Assembly (NCBI GenBank): GCA_045614225.1 | Contig: JAZLCO010000029.1 | Location: 1-27,154, forward strand | Reading direction: 5' to 3' | Length of the DNA stretch: 27,154 bases | Origin: UBA9715 sp045614225 | GTDB taxonomy: Bacteria > Actinomycetota > Coriobacteriia > Coriobacteriales > Eggerthellaceae | In this document: positions 8,318 through 16,907 of the stretch, piece after piece | Layout of the letters: the number at the start of each line of letters is the position of its first letter | Numbering within the stretch: position 1 is the first letter of the stretch | The notes under the pieces: generated by a model | Databases searched by the model: none | The model's input: only the letters and a program-made list of their open reading frames with translations | Told to the model about the DNA's origin: nothing | Position numbers and translations under genes: made by a program

Positions 8318-8343
8318 AAAGGGGCGCTTCGGCGCCCCTTTTC
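8318..8343 (+). terminator. rplJL terminator with UUCG loop
   Basis: AAAGGGGCGC and GCGCCCCTTT form a 10-bp stem closed by a TTCG tetraloop, with the T-run continuing on the 3' side. This shows that the unit ends after rplL and does not continue into rpoB. Confidence 0.9.
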
Positions 8344-8389
8344 GTTATCATGGGCGTTGTACATCAAGAAGTAGGTGAGGAGCACTCGC

Positions 8390-9277
8390 ATGCAGATCAA
8401 ATACTTCCAAACAGCGTGGAACGACGTCAAGAACTCCCCGGGATGGTTCGGAAAGATGTGCCTGCTGGCGCTGGTCAACTTTATCCCGATTTTCGGATCG
8501 ATTGTGTCGTACGGCTACCTGTATGGATGGGCTCGCGAAATCGCCTGGGGTGTCCATCAGCCCATGCCGGCCAGCATCTTCTCGAACGATGATGGCAAGT
8601 TCTGGCGACGCGGATGGTTCCTGTTCGTGGTTGCGTTCGTGTTCTCCCTCATCCCAACCGTCATCGCGTACATAGGAACCAGCATGCAGGGCTCCATGTT
8701 CTATGCAAGCCTTTACGGTTTCAGCGAGAACTCCTCGTTGGCGAGTGCGGGTAGTGCTGCGTCCGCAGGCATTGGAGCGTTGCTTTACCTCGTTGGTATG
8801 CTGCTGGCCCTGGTCGTCACCATCCCCATGTGGGTCGCGTTTATGCGCTCGGCTATCTACGATCGCCTCTCACCGGGCTTCCAGCTCGGCAAGATTTGGA
8901 GCATGATGCGCAAAGATACAGGCGGCATCATGCGCATCTTCGGCATGAATTTGCTGCTTGGACTCATCCTGTCAGTTGTCATCACCATAGTGGTTACTAT
9001 TGGCGTGCTCGTCATCATCGCCGTCGGTTACGGCGCTTCCGGAGGCGGCGATCCTAGCACCGCAGCCATTGCCGGCATCGGCGGCATTGCGGCACTCTTG
9101 CTCATCGCATTTATCTTCTTTGCAGTGGTGGCCGGTATGGCTATCGAGGCAATTGTGGCTCGTGCAGTCGGCTATTGGACCATGCAGTTTGACGTGCCGC
9201 ACTGGCGCGGGCAGGACGACCCCATGCCGTTCGAGCAGATGCCTCCTGCATCAGGATCGCAATATCCGATGAATTAA
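8390..9277 (+). CDS. DUF4013-like polytopic membrane protein
   Basis: A 295-residue membrane protein with hydrophobic segments at about 22-44, 74-96, 126-148, 183-213 and 229-256. The N-terminal pattern (a short amphipathic helix, then N-F-I-P-I-F-G-S-I-V-S-Y-G-Y, then an Arg-containing loop before a second segment) matches my memory of DUF4013 proteins, whose function is unknown. The last 40 residues are Pro/Asp-rich and probably cytoplasmic. The ATG was chosen because GAGGAG lies seven bases upstream; an in-frame GTG 15 bases earlier overlaps that site. It follows the rplL terminator closely and probably has its own promoter, which I could not identify. The family call is moderate; the membrane topology is well supported. 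Confidence 0.88.
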   Translation: MQIKYFQTAWNDVKNSPGWFGKMCLLALVNFIPIFGSIVSYGYLYGWAREIAWGVHQPMPASIFSNDDGKFWRRGWFLFVVAFVFSLIPTVIAYIGTSMQGSMFYASLYGFSENSSLASAGSAASAGIGALLYLVGMLLALVVTIPMWVAFMRSAIYDRLSPGFQLGKIWSMMRKDTGGIMRIFGMNLLLGLILSVVITIVVTIGVLVIIAVGYGASGGGDPSTAAIAGIGGIAALLLIAFIFFAVVAGMAIEAIVARAVGYWTMQFDVPHWRGQDDPMPFEQMPPASGSQYPMN

Positions 9278-9305
9278 GCTTTAGGTAAAACGAAGCAAAC
9301 GAATA

Positions 9306-9641
9306 CTACTCGCAGATATGGCTCAGGCCTTGCGCGAGCATCGTGTAGACATGGTCGTCCGCAAGTGAGTAGATGATGCTCTTGCCGTCACGCTGGAATT
9401 TCACAAGACGCGCGGTTTTCAAGATGCGCAGCTGGTGGGATACGGCGCTCTGGGTTGCGCCGATGGTTTCAGCGATGTCTGCGACGCGACGCTCGGTGGT
9501 CATCAGCGAATACAGTATCTTGATGCGTGTCGTGTCGGAGAACACCTTGAACAGATCGGCCAAGTCGTAGAGAAGCTCTTCGTCGGGCATGGCTTCGTCG
9601 AGGGTGATTTGAGCTTCGTGAGTCGATTCGTCGTGCATCAT
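9306..9641 (-). CDS. ArsR/SmtB-family metal-responsive repressor
   Basis: A 111-residue winged helix-turn-helix protein. The recognition helix is at about 63-80 (TQSAVSHQLRILK), preceded by VFSDTTRIKILYSL and followed by the beta-wing VKFQRDGKSIIYSL. The alpha-5 helix carries D95, H97, H108 and E111. This D-x-H...H-x-x-E spacing is the same as the zinc-sensing alpha-5 site of cyanobacterial SmtB. The alpha-3 cysteine pair (ELxVCD) is absent, with RRVADIAE in its place. Family members repress transcription and release DNA on binding metal, so zinc or a similar divalent ion is the predicted ligand. Two adjacent ATGs are possible starts. It is divergent from the MFS gene, which it may regulate; no cation-efflux ATPase or CDF gene is nearby. 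Confidence 0.9.
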   Translation of the reverse strand: MMHDESTHEAQITLDEAMPDEELLYDLADLFKVFSDTTRIKILYSLMTTERRVADIAETIGATQSAVSHQLRILKTARLVKFQRDGKSIIYSLADDHVYTMLAQGLSHICE

Positions 9642-9746
9642 CGTGTCCTTTCGTTGTCTCTAATCAGTTTAGCATCATCGTTTTTCTCAGGCCGTGTATG
9701 CAAGCAAGTTCATGTTTGTGGTATGAGGGGTGTCTTTCTCAGAGCT

Positions 9747-9773
9747 CGACAATAGAAGCTAATCTCATTGTCG
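9747..9773. promoter_or_regulatory. Inverted repeat upstream of the MFS gene
   Basis: CGACAAT and ATTGTCG form a perfect 7-bp inverted repeat with a 13-base spacer, 22 bases upstream of the MFS start and between the divergent ArsR and MFS genes. Location and symmetry fit an operator. It is not the usual AT-rich 12-2-12 ArsR/SmtB operator, so the bound protein is uncertain. Confidence 0.4.
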
Positions 9774-9795
9774 GTTTTGGAAAGAAGGCTGTTGA

Positions 9796-11034
9796 GTGGG
9801 AGAAATCGAAGAACAACCGAAGCTGTGGACGCGCAGCTTCGTCATGGTTACACTTGCCAATTTCTTTCTGTTTTGCGGTTTCGGAATGCTGCCATCACTG
9901 CTGCCGCTGCATTTCCGCGATCTTGGTGCACCTGAGGCGGTTATCGGGTTCGTTGCGGGTGTTTACACGTTGGCGACGGTGTTCATGCGTCCGATTGTGG
10001 GCGTGGCCATCGACCGATTTGGGCGTAAGGGCGTGTTAGGCCTCGGCTTGCTCATCATGTGCTTCGCCTCGGTGCTGTTCGCTCTGCTGCCGTTTGTGAG
10101 CCTCGTTTTGGTTATCCGCTTCATCCAGGGTCTCGGATGGGGCATGGCAAACACCGCGTCACCCACACTTGCATCCGATATCATCCCTCAGAAACGTTTC
10201 GGAGAGGGCATGAGCTGGTTCACGCAAGGCAACGCCATCGCATCGGTGCTGGCTCCGGGCGCTTCGCTGGCAATCTACTATACGTTCGGTGCCCAGGTGT
10301 CTGTGGTGGTAAGCGCTTGCTTCTTCGCGCTTGCGTTCGTTTGCTCACGTTTCGTAAAGACCCCCGATGAGCTGGCGGCCGAGAAGGCGCGTGCAGAGGG
10401 TGTCGAGATTGTCGAGGAACTCGAGCCTGTTGCGCAAAAGCCGAGGGTCAAATTGAATCTCAAGACGTTCTTCGAACAACGCTCGATTCTGCCTGCGTGC
10501 ATCATGTTCTTCGTCACAGCATGCTACGGTGCCATGACCTCGTTTGTTCCTGTAATGAGCGAGCTGCGCGGCATCACGGGCGTGCAATGGTTCTTTGTCG
10601 TGGAAGCGTTGGCTGTCGTGGCATCGCGGCCGTTTATGGGAAAATTCGTCGATCGACGAGGCTACCGTCCAGCTGCACTAATCGGCATGGTGGGAATGTG
10701 CTTGTCGATGCTCACGCTGAGCTTTGCGAGTAGTTTTCCCGTACTTGCTCTCGGCGCTGTGTTCAATGGCGTGGGGTATGCGACATGCTACGCGACGTTT
10801 CAAACCATGGCGGTTGCTGGAATCGAGAAAGCACGGCGCGGTTCGGCTACGGCTACGTTCTACGTTGGCTACGATGGCGGCATGGGGCTAGGAGCCATTA
10901 TCGCAGGTCTTCTTGCGGGCGCAGCGGGCTATACAATCATGTATCGCGCGTTTGCGTGCTTGCCACTGCTGGCGTTGGCCATCCTGTTTGTGAACGCCGA
11001 CAAGGTGAAAGCCCGCGAGGACGCGCGCAAGTAA
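9796..11034 (+). CDS. Major facilitator superfamily transporter
   Basis: A 412-residue inner-membrane carrier with about twelve hydrophobic helices and a charged central loop (about 193-230). The MFS loop 2-3 motif is clear (D73-R-F-G-R-K78) and its second-half counterpart is near 293 (VDRRGYRP). The first helices (NFFLFCGFGMLPSLLP) resemble drug or sugar-phosphate exporter-type MFS proteins. The substrate cannot be read from sequence. The start is GTG, with AAAGAAGG seven bases upstream. It is divergent from an SmtB-like repressor and preceded by an inverted repeat, which suggests inducible export, possibly of a metal-chelating or toxic compound. The next gene starts 45 bases downstream. Confidence 0.93.
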   Translation: MGEIEEQPKLWTRSFVMVTLANFFLFCGFGMLPSLLPLHFRDLGAPEAVIGFVAGVYTLATVFMRPIVGVAIDRFGRKGVLGLGLLIMCFASVLFALLPFVSLVLVIRFIQGLGWGMANTASPTLASDIIPQKRFGEGMSWFTQGNAIASVLAPGASLAIYYTFGAQVSVVVSACFFALAFVCSRFVKTPDELAAEKARAEGVEIVEELEPVAQKPRVKLNLKTFFEQRSILPACIMFFVTACYGAMTSFVPVMSELRGITGVQWFFVVEALAVVASRPFMGKFVDRRGYRPAALIGMVGMCLSMLTLSFASSFPVLALGAVFNGVGYATCYATFQTMAVAGIEKARRGSATATFYVGYDGGMGLGAIIAGLLAGAAGYTIMYRAFACLPLLALAILFVNADKVKAREDARK

Positions 11035-11079
11035 GCTGCAGCTCTAGGATTGTGCCTGTTGTCGTAAAATCAAACAATT

Positions 11080-14000
11080 ATGGTTAGATTTGAGACGCCC
11101 TACAACAGACACGCCGTCCCGCCGCATCATGGGTGGGTGGATACCAGGCCAGATTCCTCGGAGAAGGTCTCGACAGGTGCACGCAAATGGAATTCATGGT
11201 GGTCACGGCGCTCCTCAAACATCATCACTAACGACAACGAGCCTGTTGCACTTGGCGTTGACGCAGGTTCGAAGACGATCAAGCTCGTAGCGCTCGACGA
11301 GCGCGGACAGATTGTGTTCGGAATGTACCACCGGCATCGAAGCGATGTGCTGACCACGCTTGCAGAGCTGCTACACGATGCCGTTTGGCGCTATGGCGAT
11401 ATGAACTTGCCTGTGGCTATAACGGGTTCGGCGGGCATTGCATTGGCCAAGGCGCTGGACGTGCCATTCGTGCAAGAGGTGGTGGCGACGACGGGCGCCG
11501 TGAAGGAGCGCTATCCAGATGCCGATTGCATAATAGAACTGGGCGGCGAAGATGCGAAAATCACGTATCTGACTGGCAATGTCGAGCAGCGCATGAACGC
11601 GACTTGCGCTGGTGGAACGGGTGATTTCATTGACGGAATTGCCGGCATGCTCGGCGAGCGTACGCGCAATATCAGCAAGCTTGCATTCGGATCGCAGCGA
11701 ACCTATCCGATAGCGAGCCGATGTGCTGTGTTTGCCCAAACGGACGTGCGGCCGCTTATAAATGCCGGAGCTCGCAAGGCCGATATCGCACAGAGCGCCC
11801 TTGATGCAGTTGCACGCCAGACGCTCGGTGGTTTGGCGTGTGGGAGGCCAATCACAGGGAAAGTCGTGTTTCTCGGAGGCCCGTTCGAGCACATACCTGC
11901 GTTGGTCATGACGTTTCGCAAGAAGCTGGGGCTTGGCAGGGAAGACGGCATCAAGCCTCCCGATGCCCATTTGTTCGCGGCCATGGGGGCTGCGCTATCG
12001 CTTGAAGATTCACCGGCAATTGTGCTTTCCGAGCTCGAACGCAGGGTGCGTGCGAGTCGTATCGACGATGAAGATGCCCAGCGATTGCCACCGCTCTTCG
12101 AAAACGAAGAGGAAGTTTCAGCATTTCAGGCACGTCATTCGCGCGCCCGCTTGAAGCGGAATCGGCTTGACGATGTGGAAGGGCCGCTCTTCCTCGGCTT
12201 CGATGCAGGCTCGACCACCATCAAGTACGCTCTCGTAGACGAATCGGGCGCGTTGGTCGCGTCGGATTATCGCGATGTGCAAGGTGATACGGTCAAAGAA
12301 GCACGCTTGATGCTCGAAGAGCTGTTGCTGATGCTCGAGGGTGATGCCTATACGCGTGTGCAGCACCGTATTGCGCGCGCAACTGTGACTGGCTATGGCG
12401 AGGATTTGCTCAAAGCGGGATTCGGATTCGATTCGGGCGTGGTTGAGACCGTTGCCCACCTACGTGCCGCCCGCCAGTTTCAGCCGGATGTGTCCTTCGT
12501 TCTCGATATCGGAGGGCAGGACATGAAAGCGCTCTGGATTCAAGATGGGCAAGTGGTTGATGCCGTCTTGAACGAAGCTTGCTCGAGTGGTTGCGGGGCA
12601 TTTGTGCAGAGCAGCGCACGATCGCTAGGCATGAAGCCCGCCGAATTCTCACGCTTGGCGCTTGATGCCCGCAAGCCCCTCGACCTGGGTGCAAAATGCA
12701 CCGTGTTCATGACGTCGCGCGTGCGCCATGCGCAGAAAGCGGGAGCAGACAAAGGCGACATTGCAGCTGGCATTGCCTATTCGGTCGTCAACAACGTCAT
12801 GACCCGCATCATCGGCAAGAACCATACTGCACCTCTCGGCGATTCGATTGTCGTTCAAGGAGGCGCCTTCAAGTCTGATGCGGTGCTTCGAGCGTTTGAG
12901 AAAGCTGTCGGGGCAGATGTAGTCAGACCTGATTGCGCGCATCTCATGGGAGCATACGGTGCAGCACTCGTCGCACTCGATGAAGGGGGTGCGCATTCAT
13001 CCCTCGTGAGCCTAGAAGAGCTACGCGAGCTCGACCTGAGGAAGACATCTGCGCGGTGCCCGGGATGCGACAACGCCTGCTTGCTCTCGATTGTCGATTT
13101 CGGGAATGGAACGCGCTTCGTCAGCGGCAATCGTTGCGAACGAGCTTACGAAGCCCTGTTCGGCGAGCGCGTCGAACATCTTCATAAAGCGCCGAACGTT
13201 GTAGCGCTTAGCCAGAAACTCATGGCATCCTATGGCGACTTCGAAACTTCTGGTGGACGGGGTGCCGTTACTGTTGGTCTCATGAACGCACTCAACGCCT
13301 ATGGAACCATACCGTTTTGGCACACCTTGTTTACCACTTTGGGGTTTTCGGTCATCGTGCCAGATGAAGATGGGACCCTGCGTGTGGCTGACAAGGCGGC
13401 CGAGACCATTCCTTCGGAAAGCGTCTGCCATCCTGCGAAAATCGTGCATGCCCGTTATGCCTACCTCGTCGAAGCGGGAGCCGACTTCGTTTTCATGCCC
13501 CAATTCGAGCGCGGCACGCGCTGTCCTGTTGCCACAGGCTACGTCAATGCCCTTCGCGACAACGTAGGTGCAGATTGCTTGGTCAGCCCAAAGTTCAAGC
13601 CCTTGAAGGCACGCGCCATTGCTCAGCGAGAGGAGGATAGAGCTTCGCTTCTTGAGGCCATCGGCAGCATGATGCCTGAAGGCGACCAGCTGGAAGAAGG
13701 CGAGTTCAACCGAGCACTTGAACATGCGGTTGCCGAGCAGGATGGTTTCGAGCAGACTATTGCACGGGCAACGGAAAAGGCTCTTGCTTGGACCAAAACG
13801 GACAGCCGTCGGCGTGTCGCGGTGCTTGCTGGCAGGCCTTACCATGCCGATCCGGCGTTGATCCATCGCATTGACGCTTTGCTCGCCCAGCTTGGCTTTG
13901 CGGTAGTTCCCATGTCGAGCCTCGATGGGCTGCTCTCCGACAGCTCGGCGCGGAAAGGTTTGTGGAAGCCATCCAAGCATCTGCTCAAGCTTGTTGAGTA

Positions 14001-14859
14001 CGCCTCTTCGAACCCTCAGATGGAAGTTGTCGTTCTCAGGTCGTTTGGATGCGGATACGATGCAGTGTCGATAGACGAGGCGCGTGACTTGGCTACCGCA
14101 CTTGGGAGACCGTTCACGGAGCTCAAGATAGACGACATAGCGAATACGGCGCATATTCGCATTAGGCTCAGGACGCTTGCGTACACGTGTGGACTAGGCC
14201 GTCCTGTGCATGCCGGCGATGTCGATTCAGCCAACGTACGGAATCCCGAAACTGTCACGCCGTCGTTGCATCCCTCAAGCTCTCCGACTCCTGATCTTTG
14301 TTCGACCGCGAAAGCACTCGTTGAACGAGCTGTGCTCATGCTCGAGGAGAATCACGACCTCCAGCACCTCGAACTACCTATCACGTGCATTGATTGCTTG
14401 ACCGACGCATTGCCCTTCGAGCTTGTTCATCTCGGTGCAAAGCGTGTTGATGTGAGCGTTGCTGCAAGCTCTCCGATTCCCGAGAATATCGATGACGGTC
14501 GCTCGAAAGTCGGCTTGTTGGGAAACCCTTTGCTCGTGTTCACGCCCGAACTAAATGACAATGTGGCGCAATTGGTGGAGCAGCTGGGATGGCGGCCGGT
14601 CTACCCTGAACCTAGTCTGATTGAAGTAGAAGATGTACGTTTCCTTGCGCAGCTCGAGCGTTTTTACGAGCAAGGCGTCGAACGCGTCATCTACTTGCAA
14701 AGCTTCGGCTGTTTGAAGGGCCATGTTCAATCGCGCGGCGCGTTGCATGAGCTGTCATTGCGGTTCCCTTCTATGCCCATCACAATAATCGATTACGATT
14801 CAGAATCGAGCGCTCTCAACCGAGAAAACCGCATACGTCTTGCGCTCGCTAAATCGTGA
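11080..14859 (+). CDS. Acyl-CoA dehydratase activase, tandem ASKHA plus HgdB-like C-terminus
   Basis: A 1259-residue protein of the large BcrA/BadF/HgdC-type activator family. The first ASKHA ATPase domain (about 55-310) has VDAGSKTIK, LGGEDAK and cysteines C176 (CAGGTG) and C215. The second (about 368-632) has FDAGSTTIKYALVD, LDIGGQDMKA and C501, C505 and C540. In activators such cysteines bind a [4Fe-4S] cluster between subunits. Next come C660-x2-C663-x3-C667 and C686, a DUF2229-like region (about 690-870), and HgdB-like segments with RSFGCGYDA and LQSFGCLKGH. Known activators use ATP to inject an electron into 2-hydroxyacyl-CoA dehydratases or benzoyl-CoA-type reductases; the target of the long form is unknown. 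The first 54 residues are unlike the family and no ribosome-binding site precedes the ATG, so the true start may be further in. No dehydratase subunit is adjacent. Confidence 0.9.
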   Translation: MVRFETPYNRHAVPPHHGWVDTRPDSSEKVSTGARKWNSWWSRRSSNIITNDNEPVALGVDAGSKTIKLVALDERGQIVFGMYHRHRSDVLTTLAELLHDAVWRYGDMNLPVAITGSAGIALAKALDVPFVQEVVATTGAVKERYPDADCIIELGGEDAKITYLTGNVEQRMNATCAGGTGDFIDGIAGMLGERTRNISKLAFGSQRTYPIASRCAVFAQTDVRPLINAGARKADIAQSALDAVARQTLGGLACGRPITGKVVFLGGPFEHIPALVMTFRKKLGLGREDGIKPPDAHLFAAMGAALSLEDSPAIVLSELERRVRASRIDDEDAQRLPPLFENEEEVSAFQARHSRARLKRNRLDDVEGPLFLGFDAGSTTIKYALVDESGALVASDYRDVQGDTVKEARLMLEELLLMLEGDAYTRVQHRIARATVTGYGEDLLKAGFGFDSGVVETVAHLRAARQFQPDVSFVLDIGGQDMKALWIQDGQVVDAVLNEACSSGCGAFVQSSARSLGMKPAEFSRLALDARKPLDLGAKCTVFMTSRVRHAQKAGADKGDIAAGIAYSVVNNVMTRIIGKNHTAPLGDSIVVQGGAFKSDAVLRAFEKAVGADVVRPDCAHLMGAYGAALVALDEGGAHSSLVSLEELRELDLRKTSARCPGCDNACLLSIVDFGNGTRFVSGNRCERAYEALFGERVEHLHKAPNVVALSQKLMASYGDFETSGGRGAVTVGLMNALNAYGTIPFWHTLFTTLGFSVIVPDEDGTLRVADKAAETIPSESVCHPAKIVHARYAYLVEAGADFVFMPQFERGTRCPVATGYVNALRDNVGADCLVSPKFKPLKARAIAQREEDRASLLEAIGSMMPEGDQLEEGEFNRALEHAVAEQDGFEQTIARATEKALAWTKTDSRRRVAVLAGRPYHADPALIHRIDALLAQLGFAVVPMSSLDGLLSDSSARKGLWKPSKHLLKLVEYASSNPQMEVVVLRSFGCGYDAVSIDEARDLATALGRPFTELKIDDIANTAHIRIRLRTLAYTCGLGRPVHAGDVDSANVRNPETVTPSLHPSSSPTPDLCSTAKALVERAVLMLEENHDLQHLELPITCIDCLTDALPFELVHLGAKRVDVSVAASSPIPENIDDGRSKVGLLGNPLLVFTPELNDNVAQLVEQLGWRPVYPEPSLIEVEDVRFLAQLERFYEQGVERVIYLQSFGCLKGHVQSRGALHELSLRFPSMPITIIDYDSESSALNRENRIRLALAKS

Positions 14860-14944
14860 CAATGGAAAGTGCTATTCGAACCATCCAAGTCAATGGCGGA
14901 AATGATCGGTTAAGCCAGAGGGATCTTTTGCGTTGGTGAAGATG

Positions 14945-16324
14945 TCATGCTTCGTCATTTTCCCTGGCGAAGGGGCTTTGGTGCTTCCGAAGGTTGTTGA
15001 TCACGAGACAAGCTGTGCACAGGCACAGCCAGTCGGCAATTGGTTTGCCGAGCAGGATGCCAGACGGCCCCAAAAAAATCGAACACGCAACCATGCAGAC
15101 GACATCAACGGTGCCCATACGCGTGAATGCGAGTATGAAGGGTCGGCGTTTCTGGCCGATAGCCTGTAGATACGAAGTCGTCAAGAACACGAGTCCCGAG
15201 GGAATGAAGCACAGCGACACTTCGCGCAGATAGCTGCGCCCGCATTCGATAGTGGCTGGGTCGGCGATGAAGAACGCCGTAATTGCGTCAGGAAACGAGA
15301 ACACGAGAACGGTGAAGAAGGCGCTCATGCAGATCGAGAACGTGACGGCGACTTTCAAAGCGGCTTTAACGCGGTTTCCGTTTCCAGCGGCATAGTTGAA
15401 ACCGATGATGGGCAGTACGCCAGTTGAGAGTCCGATAGCGATGGCGAATGCGGCAATGTTCAATTTGATGGCTACGCTCGAGGCAGCGAGGTATGCAGCT
15501 CCATGAGGCGAGACTAGTATGTTAACGCACGTGTTGGACACCTGTGCGAGCGTTGTCATGCAGAAACTTACGAACCCAATAGTTGCAACCTCACGTGCAA
15601 CAGTCCCATCAAGTGCAAGTTTCGAAGGTGCTTGTCGCACAATCGCGCAGTCTTCATCATGTAATAGATACCACAGCAATAAAGCGACGCTTGTAACTTG
15701 TCCAACCAGTGTTGCGACGGCAGCACCCTGAATGCCCCAACCTGCACCGAAGATCAGAAGGGGGTCGAGGATGATGTTTATGACCGAACCAGATGCAACG
15801 CCAATCGATGCTTCGACTGACTTGCTCATCGATCTGAGGAGATGGGCGAGCAGGCCGGTGAGGAAGAAGAACAAGCCCCCGATTGCGAATGCCCATGTTA
15901 GATAGGTCACCACATGTCCATGAGGTTCTCCGGCGCCGCCAACGACATCGATAAGCGGGTCGTGGAACATGATGGCCAAGATAATGTAGGCAGCAGCTAC
16001 GGCAATCCCGAACCACAATGAGAACGCTGCGGCTTTCCGCGCCGTGGTTTCGTCGCCTGTTCCCAGCGACCGCGAAATCACCGAGGAAGCGCCGACGCCG
16101 AACAGGTTTGCAAGTGCCGTGAGCATCATCATGGGCGGCAAGCTGACGCCGACCGCAGCAACGAGTGCGGGGTCTCCCACCTGCCCGATGAAATATGTGT
16201 CGGCCAGGTTGTACAGAATCGAGATGATCTGGGTGAGAACGGTGGGCACCACCAAATAGGCAACCGCCCGACCAACGGGTATCTCGGCGAAGACGTAATT
16301 CTTATCGTAGTGCTTGCGTACCAT
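14945..16324 (-). CDS. MATE-family multidrug efflux transporter
   Basis: A 459-residue membrane protein with about twelve hydrophobic helices arranged as two similar halves, characteristic of MATE (NorM/DinF) exporters that couple Na+ or H+ entry to drug export. The N-terminal half has the expected PTVLTQIISILYNLADTYFIG start, GDPALVAAVGVSLP, and GVGASSVISRSLG; the middle has GSVINIILDPLLIF.AGWGIQGAA. The second half repeats the pattern with LSTGVLPIIGFNYAAGN. The ATG has GAGG only one or two bases upstream, which is too close to be ideal, but no better in-frame start exists because a stop lies just before. It is convergent with the activase gene and divergent from the phasin gene. The substrate is unknown. 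Confidence 0.94.
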   Translation of the reverse strand: MVRKHYDKNYVFAEIPVGRAVAYLVVPTVLTQIISILYNLADTYFIGQVGDPALVAAVGVSLPPMMMLTALANLFGVGASSVISRSLGTGDETTARKAAAFSLWFGIAVAAAYIILAIMFHDPLIDVVGGAGEPHGHVVTYLTWAFAIGGLFFFLTGLLAHLLRSMSKSVEASIGVASGSVINIILDPLLIFGAGWGIQGAAVATLVGQVTSVALLLWYLLHDEDCAIVRQAPSKLALDGTVAREVATIGFVSFCMTTLAQVSNTCVNILVSPHGAAYLAASSVAIKLNIAAFAIAIGLSTGVLPIIGFNYAAGNGNRVKAALKVAVTFSICMSAFFTVLVFSFPDAITAFFIADPATIECGRSYLREVSLCFIPSGLVFLTTSYLQAIGQKRRPFILAFTRMGTVDVVCMVACSIFLGPSGILLGKPIADWLCLCTACLVINNLRKHQSPFARENDEA

Positions 16325-16464
16325 GCCTCACATTGTGGGCATTCAGCTGCGCGCGCCATCATACCAACATGATGAACTGTGCTCGATGAAACAAATCAAT
16401 TACCGATTCAGCGTTTCTTTGTGATTGCAGTAAGATGATGTCATGCAGATCTATCGGTTTGAAT

Positions 16465-16480
16465 CGGGCCGATGGGCCCG
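16465..16480 (+). other. Hairpin in the 5' leader of the phasin-like gene
   Basis: CGGGCC and GGCCCG close a four-base loop, seven bases before the AAGGAGG ribosome-binding site. It could tune translation initiation or transcript stability; nothing more can be said from sequence. Confidence 0.35.
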
Positions 16481-16502
16481 ACAACCAAGGAGGCGAATTG
16501 CC

Positions 16503-16889
16503 ATGTCAAACATTGGTGACGGTTTCAAGAACATCTTCCTCGCAGGCATCGGGGCCATGGCCTACACCGGCGAAAAGGGCAAAGAAATCATCGACCAGCT
16601 GGTTGCGAAGGGCGAGCTCACGCTCGACCAAGGCCGCGAGCTCAACGAGGAGCTGCAGCGCAAGGCGGGCGAGGCCACGAGCAATATTCGCGAGAGCGCA
16701 CTCGAAGCACGCATGAGCATGATGACTCCCGAGGAACGCGACGCGTTTGCGGCTGCTGCAGCCAAGATTGCTGCCGAGCAGAATGCTCAGGCGGCTGAAG
16801 TCGAGGTCGAAGTCGAAGAAGTCGTCGAAGCGGTTGAAGAAGCTGCTGAAGAGGCTGCCGAGGCTGTCGAGGAGCAGATCGAAGAATAA
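16503..16889 (+). CDS. Phasin-like coiled-coil protein
   Basis: A 128-residue soluble protein resembling the phasin-type family (COG3937-like): a short hydrophobic N-terminal helix (NIFLAGIGAMAYTGEKGKEIIDQL), an LVAKGELTLDQGRELNEEL core, then a long amphipathic helix. The last 40 residues consist almost only of Glu, Ala and Val in a heptad-like pattern, giving a very acidic coiled coil. Phasins coat polyhydroxyalkanoate granules, but many bacterial homologues occur without any PHA genes, and none is seen here. The start was chosen at the ATG eight bases after a perfect AAGGAGG; an earlier ATG at 16443 has none. The stop is 18 bases before a UbiB-family kinase, so the two are very probably one operon and work together. 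Confidence 0.85.
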   Translation: MSNIGDGFKNIFLAGIGAMAYTGEKGKEIIDQLVAKGELTLDQGRELNEELQRKAGEATSNIRESALEARMSMMTPEERDAFAAAAAKIAAEQNAQAAEVEVEVEEVVEAVEEAAEEAAEAVEEQIEE

Positions 16890-16907
16890 CCGATCAGCAC
16901 TTCCACT

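Noticed and set aside
13021..14154. 377-codon minus-strand open frame inside the activase gene
   Set aside because: Shadow frame; the plus strand carries continuous family motifs across it.
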